From: Lacinutrix jangbogonensis
GTDB lineage: Bacteria > Bacteroidota > Bacteroidia > Flavobacteriales > Flavobacteriaceae
Assembly (NCBI RefSeq): GCF_000797445.1
Contig: NZ_JSWF01000035.1
Location: 175,741 to 239,740, forward strand
DNA length: 64,000 nucleotides
Reading direction: 5' to 3'
The translations under genes were made by a program, and so were the position numbers. The stretch's first letter is position 1; every line of letters begins with the position of its first letter. The notes below the pieces were generated by a model. The model saw only the letters and a list, made by a program, of their open reading frames with translations. It made no database searches and was not told the origin of the DNA. Below, in pieces: positions 34,324 through 43,846 of the stretch.

Positions 34324-35656
34324 ATTTTATTAAAGATTCTAAATTAAAAACAACCTTTATTCTCCTGCCTAGCCTTTCTACTACCAAATTTATTTTATCA
34401 CCTTCTTTTCCATAGAACTTGTATATTAATTCTTGCAAGCTGTATTTAATGGTATCGTTTCCATTAATTCTAATAATTACGTCGCCTTTTTGCAGTCCTT
34501 TTCTAGACGCTGGAGAGTTTGGTCTTATATAAGAAATGGTATACGCTTTCTTAATCATATATTTTCTTGAGTTTACAAAAACGGCTTGTACATTAATAAT
34601 ATTAGTGTCTCTAGACATGTTATTTGACACTGTATTTTGTTCGTACTCAGTTATTATTCTAATACCTTCATTTTCGACTTCAATCCCACTTTTGTTATAA
34701 CTAAAATGGTTTTTAAAATTTGAATTACGTTTTAACACTATTCTTGCTTTATCATAATCTATAGTAATATTAAACCGTTTTAAAATGGCACCTCCAACAC
34801 TTCCTCGTCTATCTTTTATTTGCCTCAACACAGAAGTATAAGACGAATCTGGGAACGCCACCAATGGCCTATTTAATATAAAAGATTTTAATTTAAAAGC
34901 CTCAATTTTAGAACGCTTACCATGTACACTGCCACTTATACCATAACCAAGAAAATCGTTAAAATAATTATCCTTAACGATTAAACCCAGACTATCATTC
35001 TCGAAAAGCCATAACGCATCACTACTACCTGAATCTATTAATAGTTTTACGGGAATATTTTTACCTAAAACATTAACTGAGACATTAAAATAAGGTTTAT
35101 TGTTGTAGAATTCCAATCCAAATGTCTCGCATTTCTTACAGGTTTTGTATTTATACTTTTCAGGATTAGTTAATTTTATTTGCTTTTTTATATAGTTAAT
35201 ATCAACTACTAAATCTTTAAATAAATCATATCCAATAATACCATGAATAGGCACACCCAATTTAGGTGCAAAATTTATAGAAGAATCGAAAATAACATAG
35301 AAATCCTGACTATTATTTACAGCATCTCCTATTTTAAAGGTATTTCCTGAAGATTTTAACGCTGCTACTTTTCCATTATTCCCTAAACCTTTAAGGTAAA
35401 TAGTTTCAGCATTTAAAATTTCTAAAGAATCTGACTCCTTTAAGAAATTAAACACAATAGGCTTGCTAACACCGGAATCTAAAAGAAAAGAAAGCATAAC
35501 ACCATTAACCTCAACAGGAATAATAATAACATTATTAAGTAACTTAAAATTAATTTTATCGACTCCTCTTTTATTTTTTACAACATATTCTCCTTGTGAA
35601 AAACAAATAAGCGGCAAATACAAGAGCATAAAAAGTAAGCTTTTTTTAATTTTCAT
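34322..35656 (-). CDS. Retropepsin-like aspartyl protease with C-terminal PDZ domain
   Basis: About 444 residues from the ATG at 35656 (MKIKKSLLFMLLYLPLICFS, a signal peptide); the longer frame to 35686 adds a poor N-terminus. Two aspartyl protease motifs occur, LLDSGVSKP (Asp60) and LIDSGSSDA (Asp208), so it may be a two-lobed single chain. A PDZ domain is near the end (IRPNSPASRKGLQKGDVIIRING). Exported proteases of this layout are frequent in Bacteroidota; their substrates are not known. It is divergent from the aminotransferase gene. Confidence 0.85.
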   Translation of the reverse strand: MKIKKSLLFMLLYLPLICFSQGEYVVKNKRGVDKINFKLLNNVIIIPVEVNGVMLSFLLDSGVSKPIVFNFLKESDSLEILNAETIYLKGLGNNGKVAALKSSGNTFKIGDAVNNSQDFYVIFDSSINFAPKLGVPIHGIIGYDLFKDLVVDINYIKKQIKLTNPEKYKYKTCKKCETFGLEFYNNKPYFNVSVNVLGKNIPVKLLIDSGSSDALWLFENDSLGLIVKDNYFNDFLGYGISGSVHGKRSKIEAFKLKSFILNRPLVAFPDSSYTSVLRQIKDRRGSVGGAILKRFNITIDYDKARIVLKRNSNFKNHFSYNKSGIEVENEGIRIITEYEQNTVSNNMSRDTNIINVQAVFVNSRKYMIKKAYTISYIRPNSPASRKGLQKGDVIIRINGNDTIKYSLQELIYKFYGKEGDKINLVVERLGRRIKVVFNLESLIK

Positions 35657-35730
35657 AACAACTGAAGTTAAGAAATTAAATAACACAGATTACACTTTTT
35701 TTTGCAACTTTGTTTTATAAAATTAATTCT

Positions 35731-36921
35731 ATGCCATCGATCTCTAAAAAAGGGCAATCAATGCCTCAGTCTCCAATAAGAAAACTTGTTCCATTTGCTG
35801 AAAAAGCATACAAACAAGGAAAAACAGTATACCACTTAAATATTGGGCAACCAGATATTAAAACACCACAAATAGCTTTAGATGCTGTAAAAATGCATGG
35901 CTTAGATATTTTAGCCTACACAAGATCTGAAGGCTCTGAAGCTTACAGGCATAAAATAGGAAACTACTATGCAAAAAATGATATCCATGTAAAACATGAC
36001 GATATTATTGTAACTACTGGCGGAAGTGAAGCACTTTTATTTGCCTTTGGAAGCATTATGGATGTAGATGATGAAATTATTATTCCAGAACCTTTTTACG
36101 CTAACTACAACGGATTCTCAATAGCATCTGGAGTAAAAGTAGTTCCTGTAATTTCGAAAATTGAGAATAATTTTGCATTACCGCCAATAGAAGAATTCGA
36201 GAAACTAATAACACCAAAAACCAAAGGTATTTTAATTTGTAATCCTGGAAACCCAACAGGATATCTTTATTCTAAAGAAGAAATTAGAAAACTAGCAGAC
36301 ATTGTAAAAAAACACGATTTATTTTTAATAGCAGACGAAGTTTATAGAGAGTTTGCTTACGATGGCGCAAAACACTATTCTATTTTACAGGAAGAAGGAT
36401 TAGACGATTATGCAATCGTAATCGATTCTGTTTCTAAACGTTATAGCATGTGTGGCGCAAGAATTGGATGTTTAGTTTCTAAAAACAAACAAGTTATTCA
36501 AACCGCATTAAAGTTTGCTCAAGCAAGATTGAGTCCGCCAACATTAGCACAAATTGCTAGTGAAGCTGCATTAGATACTCCTCAAAGTTATTTTGATGAT
36601 GTTATTGAAGAATATGTAGAAAGAAGAAACACTTTAATTGCTGAATTAAATAAAGTTGAAGGTGTAAAAGTTGCCAATCCTAAAGGCGCTTTTTATTGCA
36701 TTGCAGAATTACCAATTAAAAACAGTGATGCTTTTGCACAATGGCTTTTAGAAGAATTTGATGTGGATGGAGAAACAGTAATGGTTGCGCCAGCTGCAGG
36801 ATTTTATTCTACACCTGGTGTTGGGTTAAATCAAATTAGAATTGCATACGTACTCAACAAAGAGAGCTTAGTAAAAGCAGTAAATATAATAAAAGAAGCA
36901 TTAAAAGTATATAAAGAATAG
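35731..36921 (+). CDS. Class I/II aminotransferase (aspartate aminotransferase type)
   Basis: 396 residues from ATG 35731 (MPSISKKGQSMPQSP), the better start than the in-frame upstream codon. A PLP fold-type I enzyme: the lysine that binds PLP is Lys236 in SVSKRYSMCGARIG, with LNIGQPDIKTP near the N-terminus and NPGNPTG in the middle. It transfers amino groups between aspartate or another amino acid and 2-oxoglutarate; the exact substrate is uncertain. Its stop overlaps the start of murB (TAGTG). Confidence 0.9.
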   Translation: MPSISKKGQSMPQSPIRKLVPFAEKAYKQGKTVYHLNIGQPDIKTPQIALDAVKMHGLDILAYTRSEGSEAYRHKIGNYYAKNDIHVKHDDIIVTTGGSEALLFAFGSIMDVDDEIIIPEPFYANYNGFSIASGVKVVPVISKIENNFALPPIEEFEKLITPKTKGILICNPGNPTGYLYSKEEIRKLADIVKKHDLFLIADEVYREFAYDGAKHYSILQEEGLDDYAIVIDSVSKRYSMCGARIGCLVSKNKQVIQTALKFAQARLSPPTLAQIASEAALDTPQSYFDDVIEEYVERRNTLIAELNKVEGVKVANPKGAFYCIAELPIKNSDAFAQWLLEEFDVDGETVMVAPAAGFYSTPGVGLNQIRIAYVLNKESLVKAVNIIKEALKVYKE

Positions 36922-37934
36922 TGCACATTCAACACAACATATCATTAAAAAAATACAATACTTTTGATCTTGATGTAAATGCAAAGCATTTTATTTCGGT
37001 GAATACTTTAACCGAATTAACTTCAGTTTTAAAGCTTGAAGACTACCCAAATAAACTGATGCTTGGTGGAGGCAGCAACATGCTTTTAACTAAAAATGTA
37101 GAAGCGCTCGTTATTCATATAAATTTAAAAGGAACTTCTGTAATTAATGAAGTTGCAGATCATGCATTTATTAAAGCGAATGCTGGAGAAAACTGGCACG
37201 AATTTGTGCTTTGGTGTTTAGATAAAAACTTTGGCGGCTTAGAAAACATGTCTCTCATTCCAGGAAATGTTGGTACCTCTCCTATTCAGAATATTGGAGC
37301 CTATGGCGTAGAATTAAAAGATAGTTTTGTGTCTTGTGAAGCACTAAATCTTAACACTTTAGAAATTGAAGTTTTTAAAAATGAAGATTGTAATTTTGGT
37401 TACAGAAATTCAATCTTTAAAAATGAAGCTAAAGGCAAATACATTATTACAAGTGTTGATTTTAAACTTACTAAGAAGAAACATCAGTTACAGACTAATT
37501 ATGGCGCTATTACTTCGCAATTAGAAGTTATGCAAATAAGCAATCCAACAATTAAAGATGTGTCTAACGCAATAATCGCAATAAGGCAAAGCAAACTTCC
37601 AGACCCAAAAAAGATTGGAAATAGTGGTAGTTTTTTTAAAAACCCAGTTGTTCCTTCTAAAGTATTCGAAGCGTTGAAACTAAGTTTTCCTGAAGCACCA
37701 AGCTATCCTGTTTCAGATAATAAAGTAAAAGTTCCAGCTGGCTGGCTAATTGAAACCGCTGGTTTTAAAGGTAAAACCTTTGGTAATTATGGTGTACATA
37801 AAAAGCAAGCACTTGTTTTAGTTAATTATGGTGGCGCCAAAGGCGAAGACATCCTTGCACTTTCAAAATTAATACAAAAAACAATTTATCGTATCTTTAA
37901 TATCTGGATAGAAGCCGAAGTAAATATTCTTTAA
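36921..37934 (+). CDS. murB: UDP-N-acetylmuramate dehydrogenase (UDP-N-acetylenolpyruvoylglucosamine reductase)
   Basis: 337 residues from a GTG that overlaps the previous stop by one base. The FAD-binding motif is LMLGGGSNMLL, then PGNVGTSPIQNIGAYGVE and the catalytic region NSGSFFKNPVV with the proton-donor Ser. The C-terminal substrate-binding part ends in the type I form. MurB reduces the enolpyruvyl group to give UDP-MurNAc for peptidoglycan. Confidence 0.96.
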   Translation: MHIQHNISLKKYNTFDLDVNAKHFISVNTLTELTSVLKLEDYPNKLMLGGGSNMLLTKNVEALVIHINLKGTSVINEVADHAFIKANAGENWHEFVLWCLDKNFGGLENMSLIPGNVGTSPIQNIGAYGVELKDSFVSCEALNLNTLEIEVFKNEDCNFGYRNSIFKNEAKGKYIITSVDFKLTKKKHQLQTNYGAITSQLEVMQISNPTIKDVSNAIIAIRQSKLPDPKKIGNSGSFFKNPVVPSKVFEALKLSFPEAPSYPVSDNKVKVPAGWLIETAGFKGKTFGNYGVHKKQALVLVNYGGAKGEDILALSKLIQKTIYRIFNIWIEAEVNIL

Positions 37935-37989
37935 ACAATAACTTTGCAATCGCAAAGTTAAACTAACTAATAAAAGACACTAACAAAGT

Positions 37990-38520
37990 TTGAGTACTTC
38001 CATTGAACAAGACATAATAACTTTATTAAAAAACGGTGACAAAAAAGCCATTTCACTCTTATATGAGCACTATTCTGGCGCGCTTTTAAGCGTTGTTAAA
38101 AAAGTGATTTCAGATAATGATATCGCGCAAGACGTTCTTCAAGAAAGTTTTATAAAAGTTTGGAAAAAAGGGAAGACTTACGATCCTTCTAAAGCGAAAT
38201 TATTTACTTGGTTATATCGTATTTTTTATAACTCTGCAATAGATAAAATCCGATCTCAAAATAATAAGACTAAAAAAGAAATCCGAATTGGAGATTCCAA
38301 CGTATATAAATTAACGACCAAGAGTTTAAATCAAGACACTTTAGACATACAAAAGCACTTAAGTAGTTTAGAATTAAAATATCAGGTAGTTATAAATGCG
38401 CTCTATTTTGAAGGCATGACCCAACAAGAAGCAAGCGAAGAACTAAATATTCCGTTAGGAACAATTAAATCTAGATTAAAAATAGGATTGCGCGAATTGA
38501 AAAAAATCTACAACCCTTAA
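37990..38520 (+). CDS. ECF-type RNA polymerase sigma factor
   Basis: 176 residues, apparently starting at a TTG (no ATG nearby). Region 2 has DIAQDVLQESFIKVWKKGKTYD and FTWLYRIFYNSAID; region 4 has MTQQEASEELNIPLGTIKSRLKIGLREL. It is followed after 7 nt by an anti-sigma gene of the RskA type and so forms the second sigma/anti-sigma pair in the window. Confidence 0.92.
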   Translation: MSTSIEQDIITLLKNGDKKAISLLYEHYSGALLSVVKKVISDNDIAQDVLQESFIKVWKKGKTYDPSKAKLFTWLYRIFYNSAIDKIRSQNNKTKKEIRIGDSNVYKLTTKSLNQDTLDIQKHLSSLELKYQVVINALYFEGMTQQEASEELNIPLGTIKSRLKIGLRELKKIYNP

Positions 38521-38530
38521 TTATAATGTG

Positions 38531-39325
38531 ATGAGTAATAATAAAGACACATTTTTAAAATCTGATTTGTTAGAAAGATATCTAACGGGTCAAACTAATA
38601 CTCAAGAAAGCATTGAGGTAGAAAGTTATATAAATACCTTTCCAGAAATTAAAGAAGCCTACAATACACTTCAAAATAAATTAGAATTAGTAGCCTTCGC
38701 TAATGCCGAAGAAGCACCTACACATTTGCTTGGCAATATATTAGAATCTTTAGACGAAAAACCTGTAATTATTTTAAATGAAAAGCAAAAAAAATCATCA
38801 TTTAATTTCGGGATTGCAGCAAGTATCGCAGCATTAGTTTTCGCTGGTAGTTCTGTATATTTTTATTTTCAAAATCAAGATTTAGTAAATGAAAATCAAG
38901 TTATTGTAGATGAACTATACGATCTAAGAAGCGATATAGACCAAAACAATTCAAAACTTAATGCCCTAGCCGAACAATTTTCTCAGCTAAACAATCCTGA
39001 AACCGAAAAATATATTCTAAATGGAAACCTTCGTGCTAAAAATTTAAAAACTGTAGCATATATAAACTCTAAAGAAAAAACATCCATGATCGATGTCGTG
39101 TCTCTACCAATTTTACCTGAAAATCAAGAATATCAAATTTGGGCAGAGTTACAAGACAAACAAGTTAATTTGGGTATTTTAAGTATCCGAGATAGACGCT
39201 TACAACAAATCCCATACACTAAAGACGCGTTAGGTTTAAGCATTACTATAGAAGAAAAAGGCGTTAAACCTAATAACAATCGAGATACTCCTGTTGCGGA
39301 AATAGAATTAAAAATTGAAGATTAA
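38531..39325 (+). CDS. RskA-type anti-sigma factor
   Basis: 264 residues from ATG 38531 (a GTG directly before it also fits). An N-terminal sigma-binding region, one transmembrane helix (about 97-115, GIAASIAALVFAGSSVYFYF), a coiled segment, then the extracytoplasmic RskA domain (SLPILPENQEYQIWAELQDKQVNLGILS). It should hold the neighbouring sigma factor at the membrane. It ends before a strong bidirectional hairpin. Confidence 0.9.
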   Translation: MSNNKDTFLKSDLLERYLTGQTNTQESIEVESYINTFPEIKEAYNTLQNKLELVAFANAEEAPTHLLGNILESLDEKPVIILNEKQKKSSFNFGIAASIAALVFAGSSVYFYFQNQDLVNENQVIVDELYDLRSDIDQNNSKLNALAEQFSQLNNPETEKYILNGNLRAKNLKTVAYINSKEKTSMIDVVSLPILPENQEYQIWAELQDKQVNLGILSIRDRRLQQIPYTKDALGLSITIEEKGVKPNNNRDTPVAEIELKIED

Positions 39326-39349
39326 TATTTTATATAAATCTATAATATA

Positions 39350-39379
39350 AAAGAGCCTCGTAAATTTACGAGGCTCTTT
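39350..39379. terminator. Perfect bidirectional terminator hairpin
   Basis: A 30-nt perfect palindrome (AAAGAGCCTCG arms around TAAATTTA) between the converging anti-sigma and aquaporin genes, with T-rich sequence after it. Confidence 0.8.
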
Positions 39380-39400
39380 ATTTTTATAATACACCTAAAT

Positions 39401-40105
39401 TTAATCCTTATTTGGAGCCATAATTTTATATACAATTCCAGCTAAAACAGCACCAACTATTGGAGCTACCCAAAACAACCACAACTGTCCCATAGCATCT
39501 GCTCCTGCAAATATTGCAACCGCTGTACTTCTTGCTGGGTTAACAGATGTGTTTGTAACAGGAATACTTATTAAATGGATTAGTGTTAATGCTAATCCAA
39601 TAGCCATACCACCAAAACCTGGAGAAGCATTTTTATGCGTTGCACCAAGAATAACAATTAAAAACATAAATGTCATTACAATTTCTGTAACTAATGCACC
39701 TACTAAACCAAAGTTTACACCATATACATTCGCGTCATAAAAATTAGTTGCAAAAGCACCCGGGCTAGAGCCAACACCAGTAAAATCGGCAGAACTACTT
39801 ACAATTAAATATAAAACTCCTGCACCAACTGCGCCACCAACAACTTGGGCTCCAATATATCCAGGTAAATCTTTACCATCAAAACGTCCACCCATAAATA
39901 ACCCAATGGACACTGCTGGATTAAAATGACCACCCGAAATATGTCCTAATGCATAAGCACCTGTAAGAACAGTAAGACCAAAGGCTAAAGAGACGCCTAC
40001 AAGTCCTATTCCCACATCTGCAACACCTGCAGCTAATACTGCACTACCACATCCACCTAGTACTAACCAAAAAGTACCAATAAATTCTGCTAATAATTTT
40101 TTCAT
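39401..40105 (-). CDS. aqpZ: Aquaporin Z
   Basis: 234 residues with six transmembrane helices and the two NPA half-helices ([10 protein letters not shown] and [10 protein letters not shown]). The aromatic/arginine filter Arg follows the second NPA (NPARS). The His in GGHFNPA and the short loops fit the water-specific AqpZ group rather than a glycerol facilitator. It gives fast water exchange across the inner membrane. Confidence 0.95.
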   Translation of the reverse strand: MKKLLAEFIGTFWLVLGGCGSAVLAAGVADVGIGLVGVSLAFGLTVLTGAYALGHISGGHFNPAVSIGLFMGGRFDGKDLPGYIGAQVVGGAVGAGVLYLIVSSSADFTGVGSSPGAFATNFYDANVYGVNFGLVGALVTEIVMTFMFLIVILGATHKNASPGFGGMAIGLALTLIHLISIPVTNTSVNPARSTAVAIFAGADAMGQLWLFWVAPIVGAVLAGIVYKIMAPNKD

Positions 40106-40296
40106 AATTATAATTAATTTAAAGTTAAGAACTTCAATTTATTACATTCAGTGCTTTTTACAATAAATATTCTTCAACAATTTAAAAAAATACGATTAAA
40201 CGCAAAAATCGTAGTTAAAAAAAGCAATTCTACATCTTACAATAAAATGAGATAAAACTATTATCTTTACACTTTATATTTAAAACACAAATTAGC

Positions 40297-40500
40297 GTGA
40301 AACTCTTACTACTTACATTAGCATTATTAGGCATTGCAGTCGCTGGAATTGCCATTAAGATTTGGGCAAAAAAAGACGGTAAATTTGCTGGAACTTGCGC
40401 GAGCCAAAACCCGATGTTTAATAAAGATGGTGATGCTTGTGGTTTCTGCGGAAAAACCTCAGACCAGTTCGATAACTGTAACGAACCACAACACTCGTAA
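40297..40500 (+). CDS. Small membrane-anchored Cys-rich protein
   Basis: 67 residues from a GTG. One N-terminal transmembrane helix (about 2-22) and a short soluble tail with four cysteines, two in CGFCG (SQNPMFNKDGDACGFCGKTSDQF). Short proteins of this form occur next to cytochrome or redox genes in related bacteria, but no function can be given here. The glycosyltransferase gene starts 6 nt downstream. Confidence 0.6.
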   Translation: MKLLLLTLALLGIAVAGIAIKIWAKKDGKFAGTCASQNPMFNKDGDACGFCGKTSDQFDNCNEPQHS

Positions 40501-40506
40501 CATTTT

Positions 40507-41619
40507 ATGATTTTACTTGATATAATTTTCTACAGCTTGGTGGTTGTAGTCTGTATTCAAGTTCTTTTTTACGGTGTACTTTTTGGTCGTTTTGCTTTTA
40601 AAAAAGCAAAAAACAAACCATCAAAAAATCTTCCAATATCTGTAATCATTTGTGCTAAAAATGAAGCAAAAAATATAAAACAATTCCTGCCCTCAATACT
40701 CAATCAAAAATATTCCAAATTTGAAGTTGTATTAATTAATGATGCTTCAACAGATGGCACTTTAGAAATTATGGAAGTGTTTGCAGAAAAGCATAACAAC
40801 ATAAAAGTTGTTAATGTTAAAAATAATGAAGCTTTTTGGGCCAATAAAAAATATGCACTAACACTAGGTATAAAGGCAGCAAAATATAATCATTTACTAT
40901 TTACAGATGCCGATTGCAAACCTATTTCTAAAAATTGGGTTACCGAAATGAGTTTCAATTTCACAAACGAAAAAACGATAGTGTTAGGTTATGGAGCCTA
41001 CCATAAAATTAAAAACTCGTTCCTTAATAAGTTAATACGTTACGAAACATTATTAACTGCCATTCAATATTTTTCTTTTGCAAAATCAGGCATGCCTTTT
41101 ATGGGTGTCGGTCGAAATTTAGCATACTACAGAGAAGAGTTTTATAAAACCAATGGTTTTATAAACCATATAGATGTTCGATCTGGTGACGACGATTTAT
41201 TTATAAACGAAGCCGCAAATTCTAAAAACACAACAATTTGTTTTACCAAAGAGAGTTTTACAACATCTAATCCTAAAACCACTTTTAATAGTTGGTTTCG
41301 TCAAAAACGACGTCATGTTTCTACTGCTAACAGATACCAATTTAAACACAAAGTATTATTAGCCATATTTTATATATCGCAAGTTTTGTTTTGGGTGCTT
41401 TCAATACTATTATTAAGCTTCTTTTATAATTGGCAATTTGTTATTTGTATTGTTACTTTCAGACTGATTATTCAATATTTAACGATTGGTTTTTCAGCAA
41501 AAAAATTAAATGAAATTGATGTACTATATGTACTGCCGTTTCTCGAACTGTTTTTAATTGGCTTCCAATTAACTATATTTATCACAAATCTTATCTCAAA
41601 ACCTAAGCATTGGAAATAG
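40507..41619 (+). CDS. Family 2 glycosyltransferase, membrane-bound
   Basis: 370 residues. An N-terminal transmembrane helix is followed by a GT-A domain (ISVIICAKNEAKNIKQFLP, LINDASTDGT, DxD-type FTDADCKP) with the acceptor/catalytic region around RQKRRHVSTANRY, the QxxRW-like position. Two to three transmembrane helices close the protein. This is the layout of processive or polyprenyl-linked sugar transferases. It overlaps the following sigma factor by 10 nt. Confidence 0.88.
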   Translation: MILLDIIFYSLVVVVCIQVLFYGVLFGRFAFKKAKNKPSKNLPISVIICAKNEAKNIKQFLPSILNQKYSKFEVVLINDASTDGTLEIMEVFAEKHNNIKVVNVKNNEAFWANKKYALTLGIKAAKYNHLLFTDADCKPISKNWVTEMSFNFTNEKTIVLGYGAYHKIKNSFLNKLIRYETLLTAIQYFSFAKSGMPFMGVGRNLAYYREEFYKTNGFINHIDVRSGDDDLFINEAANSKNTTICFTKESFTTSNPKTTFNSWFRQKRRHVSTANRYQFKHKVLLAIFYISQVLFWVLSILLLSFFYNWQFVICIVTFRLIIQYLTIGFSAKKLNEIDVLYVLPFLELFLIGFQLTIFITNLISKPKHWK

Positions 41620-42155
41620 AAGAAGCAATAGCAAACGCAAAAAAAAACAATCAAAAAGCATTCAATTTTTTACTGGATGAATTCTGGGATTATGTTTATG
41701 GGTTTCAGCTAAAACGGGTTACCAACGAATATGATGCCGAAGACATCACCATACAAACCTTCTCTAAAGCTTTTGATAAAATAGATCAGTACGATGAAAA
41801 ATACGCCTTTAAAACATGGCTAATTACCATTTCCAAAAATATTCAAATAGATTTACAACGCAAAGAAAAAAGCTCTATTAACTCAAAAATAATAGATCAT
41901 GAAGACGATAAAATCTATCGTGTTTTAGACGACTCTCCTTCACCTGAAGACAAGCTAATTACGGAACAAAATCTAGCAAAATTACTTCGTGACATTAAGA
42001 TGCTAAAACCACATTATCAAGATGTAATTAATTTGCGTTATTTTCAAGAATTAAGCTATACTGAAATTAGCCTAGAGCTTAACGAACCCATGAATAATAT
42101 AAAAGTAAAATTACTTCGCGCAAAAAAGTTATTGGCTGAAATTATAAAAAGGTAA
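41610..42155 (+). CDS. ECF-type RNA polymerase sigma factor
   Basis: 181 residues; the start appears to be TTG at 41610, inside the end of the glycosyltransferase gene (10-nt overlap). Region 2 is EYDAEDITIQTFSKAFDKIDQYD with AFKTWLITISKNIQIDLQR; region 4 is LSYTEISLELNEPMNNIKVKLLRAKKLL. Unlike the other two ECF genes here, it has no anti-sigma gene next to it. The RDD-family gene starts 9 nt downstream. Confidence 0.9.
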   Translation: MEIEEAIANAKKNNQKAFNFLLDEFWDYVYGFQLKRVTNEYDAEDITIQTFSKAFDKIDQYDEKYAFKTWLITISKNIQIDLQRKEKSSINSKIIDHEDDKIYRVLDDSPSPEDKLITEQNLAKLLRDIKMLKPHYQDVINLRYFQELSYTEISLELNEPMNNIKVKLLRAKKLLAEIIKR

Positions 42156-42164
42156 TTGTAAGAA

Positions 42165-42599
42165 ATGACTAAAACAACATCAAAGGGATTTGAAATTGCT
42201 AGAATAAGAATTAGAATATTTGCGTTTTTAATTAATTTCTTAGTTTTTTGGCTCATTGGAATGTCCATTGGTTATTTTTATGGAAAACCAACAGAAAGCG
42301 CCGGTTTCCATTTGGAAGGGTTACCTGCTTTGGCAATGTTCGCTTGTTCATTTGTTATATGGCCAATTAGCGAAGGCTTAACTGGTAAATCGATTGGGAA
42401 GTGGTTTTTTAATATAGAAATTTTAACAGATGATTCTGAAAGTATTTCTTTAGGGCAATCATTTGCCAGATTTTTTATTGGCTTACTTGATTATGTTTTT
42501 TTAGTTGGACTAATTATAGCTTATAATGATAAACAAAATAAACGACTAGGCGATCTTGTGGCAAAAACTGTAGTTGTTAAATGTAAAAAAGACGAGTAA
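42165..42599 (+). CDS. RDD family membrane protein
   Basis: 144 residues with three transmembrane helices. The family motif starts at the N-terminus (RIRIRIFAFLINFLVFW, in place of the usual R..A..IDxxI) and ends with the conserved KRLGDLVAKT. RDD proteins are small membrane proteins of unclear transport or assembly role. Its last base overlaps the start of the Nramp-like gene. Confidence 0.85.
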   Translation: MTKTTSKGFEIARIRIRIFAFLINFLVFWLIGMSIGYFYGKPTESAGFHLEGLPALAMFACSFVIWPISEGLTGKSIGKWFFNIEILTDDSESISLGQSFARFFIGLLDYVFLVGLIIAYNDKQNKRLGDLVAKTVVVKCKKDE

Positions 42600-43810
42600 T
42601 GCTTTCACTAAAAAAACTTGGTCCAGGTTTATTATTTGCAGGTGCAGCAATTGGAGTCTCTCATTTAGTGCAATCTACTAGAGCTGGAGCCGATTTCGGC
42701 TTAGGTCTTCTTTGGGCTTTAATTTTAGTTAATATTTTTAAATATCCTTTTTTCCAATTTGGCCCACGCTATGCTTCCGCAACTGGAGAAAGCCTTTTAG
42801 AAGGTTATAACAAATTAGGTAAAGGCGTATTGGTTGCCTATTTCGCACTCACATTTGCTACTATGTTTACCATTCAAACAGCTGTAACCATTGTAACCGC
42901 AGGATTAGCGTCTTCTTTATTTGGAGATTTCATTTCAATTAAAATATGGACAATAATTATTCTATTTATATGTGGTTCCATTCTGTTTTTTGGTAAATAC
43001 AAGCTTTTAGACCGATTAATGAAAATTATAATTGTAACACTAACCATTAGCACAATACTAGCGGTAGTATTAGCCTTTTCTAAAACACCCAACACTTTAT
43101 CTATAGTTCAAGTGCTACCTAAAGGTAGTATAGAAATTAGCTTCTTAATTGCTTTTATGGGTTGGATGCCTGCTCCTTTAGATATTTCGGTCTGGCATTC
43201 GCTCTGGACAGTTGAAAAGAAAAAAAGCGATATAGATATCACGCCTAAAGCATCACTTTTAGATTTCAATATTGGCTATATTACTGCCATTTTTCTTGGG
43301 ATAGGCTTCTTACTTCTAGGGGCATTAGTAATGTTTAATACTGGTAAAAATTTTAGTGATAAGGCTGGAGTGTTTTCAAATCAGTTAATAACAATGTATG
43401 CTAGTAGTTTAGGTCATTGGTCTTATGTTATTATTGGTATTGCAGCATTTACAACTATGTTTAGCACAACACTTACTGCGCTGGATGCTTCTCCAAGAGC
43501 TATGAATAAAACCATTGAGCTACTCACAAACAAAAAAAAGAAATTTGGTTACACATTCTGGATTTTACTTTTAGCTTTAGGTACCATTTTTATATTCTTT
43601 GTCTTTGCTTCAGAAATGGGACTACTTATAAAAATAGCAACAATACTATCGTTTATTACAGCACCTTTTTATGCCATTATTAATTATATTTTAATAAGTA
43701 GCAAGCATACTCCAGAGAATTGGAGACCCTCTAAACCGTTACATTTACTTAGTATATTAGGTATTATTTTTCTAATTGGGTTTAGTGTTTGGTATTTAAC
43801 TATTTTATAG
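42599..43810 (+). CDS. Divergent Nramp-family transporter
   Basis: 403 residues with about eleven transmembrane helices. The N-terminus keeps GPGLLFAGAAIG, as in Nramp TM1, but the DPGN metal motif is replaced (GVSHLVQSTRAGA). In TM6 the usual MPHN is MPAP, so the canonical manganese/iron ligands are missing. It belongs to an Nramp-related branch whose substrate is not established; anything from a different divalent ion to a non-metal substrate is possible. It may be cotranscribed with the RDD gene (1-nt overlap). Confidence 0.8.
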   Translation: MLSLKKLGPGLLFAGAAIGVSHLVQSTRAGADFGLGLLWALILVNIFKYPFFQFGPRYASATGESLLEGYNKLGKGVLVAYFALTFATMFTIQTAVTIVTAGLASSLFGDFISIKIWTIIILFICGSILFFGKYKLLDRLMKIIIVTLTISTILAVVLAFSKTPNTLSIVQVLPKGSIEISFLIAFMGWMPAPLDISVWHSLWTVEKKKSDIDITPKASLLDFNIGYITAIFLGIGFLLLGALVMFNTGKNFSDKAGVFSNQLITMYASSLGHWSYVIIGIAAFTTMFSTTLTALDASPRAMNKTIELLTNKKKKFGYTFWILLLALGTIFIFFVFASEMGLLIKIATILSFITAPFYAIINYILISSKHTPENWRPSKPLHLLSILGIIFLIGFSVWYLTIL

Positions 43811-43819
43811 AATACTTCG

Positions 43820-43827
43820 TATCTTTG
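43820..43827 (+). promoter_or_regulatory. -7 box (TATCTTTG) for lipA
   Basis: A full TAnnTTTG match 20 nt before the lipA ATG at 43847. Confidence 0.5.
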
Positions 43828-43846
43828 TAGCTCGAAAGAAAAATCT

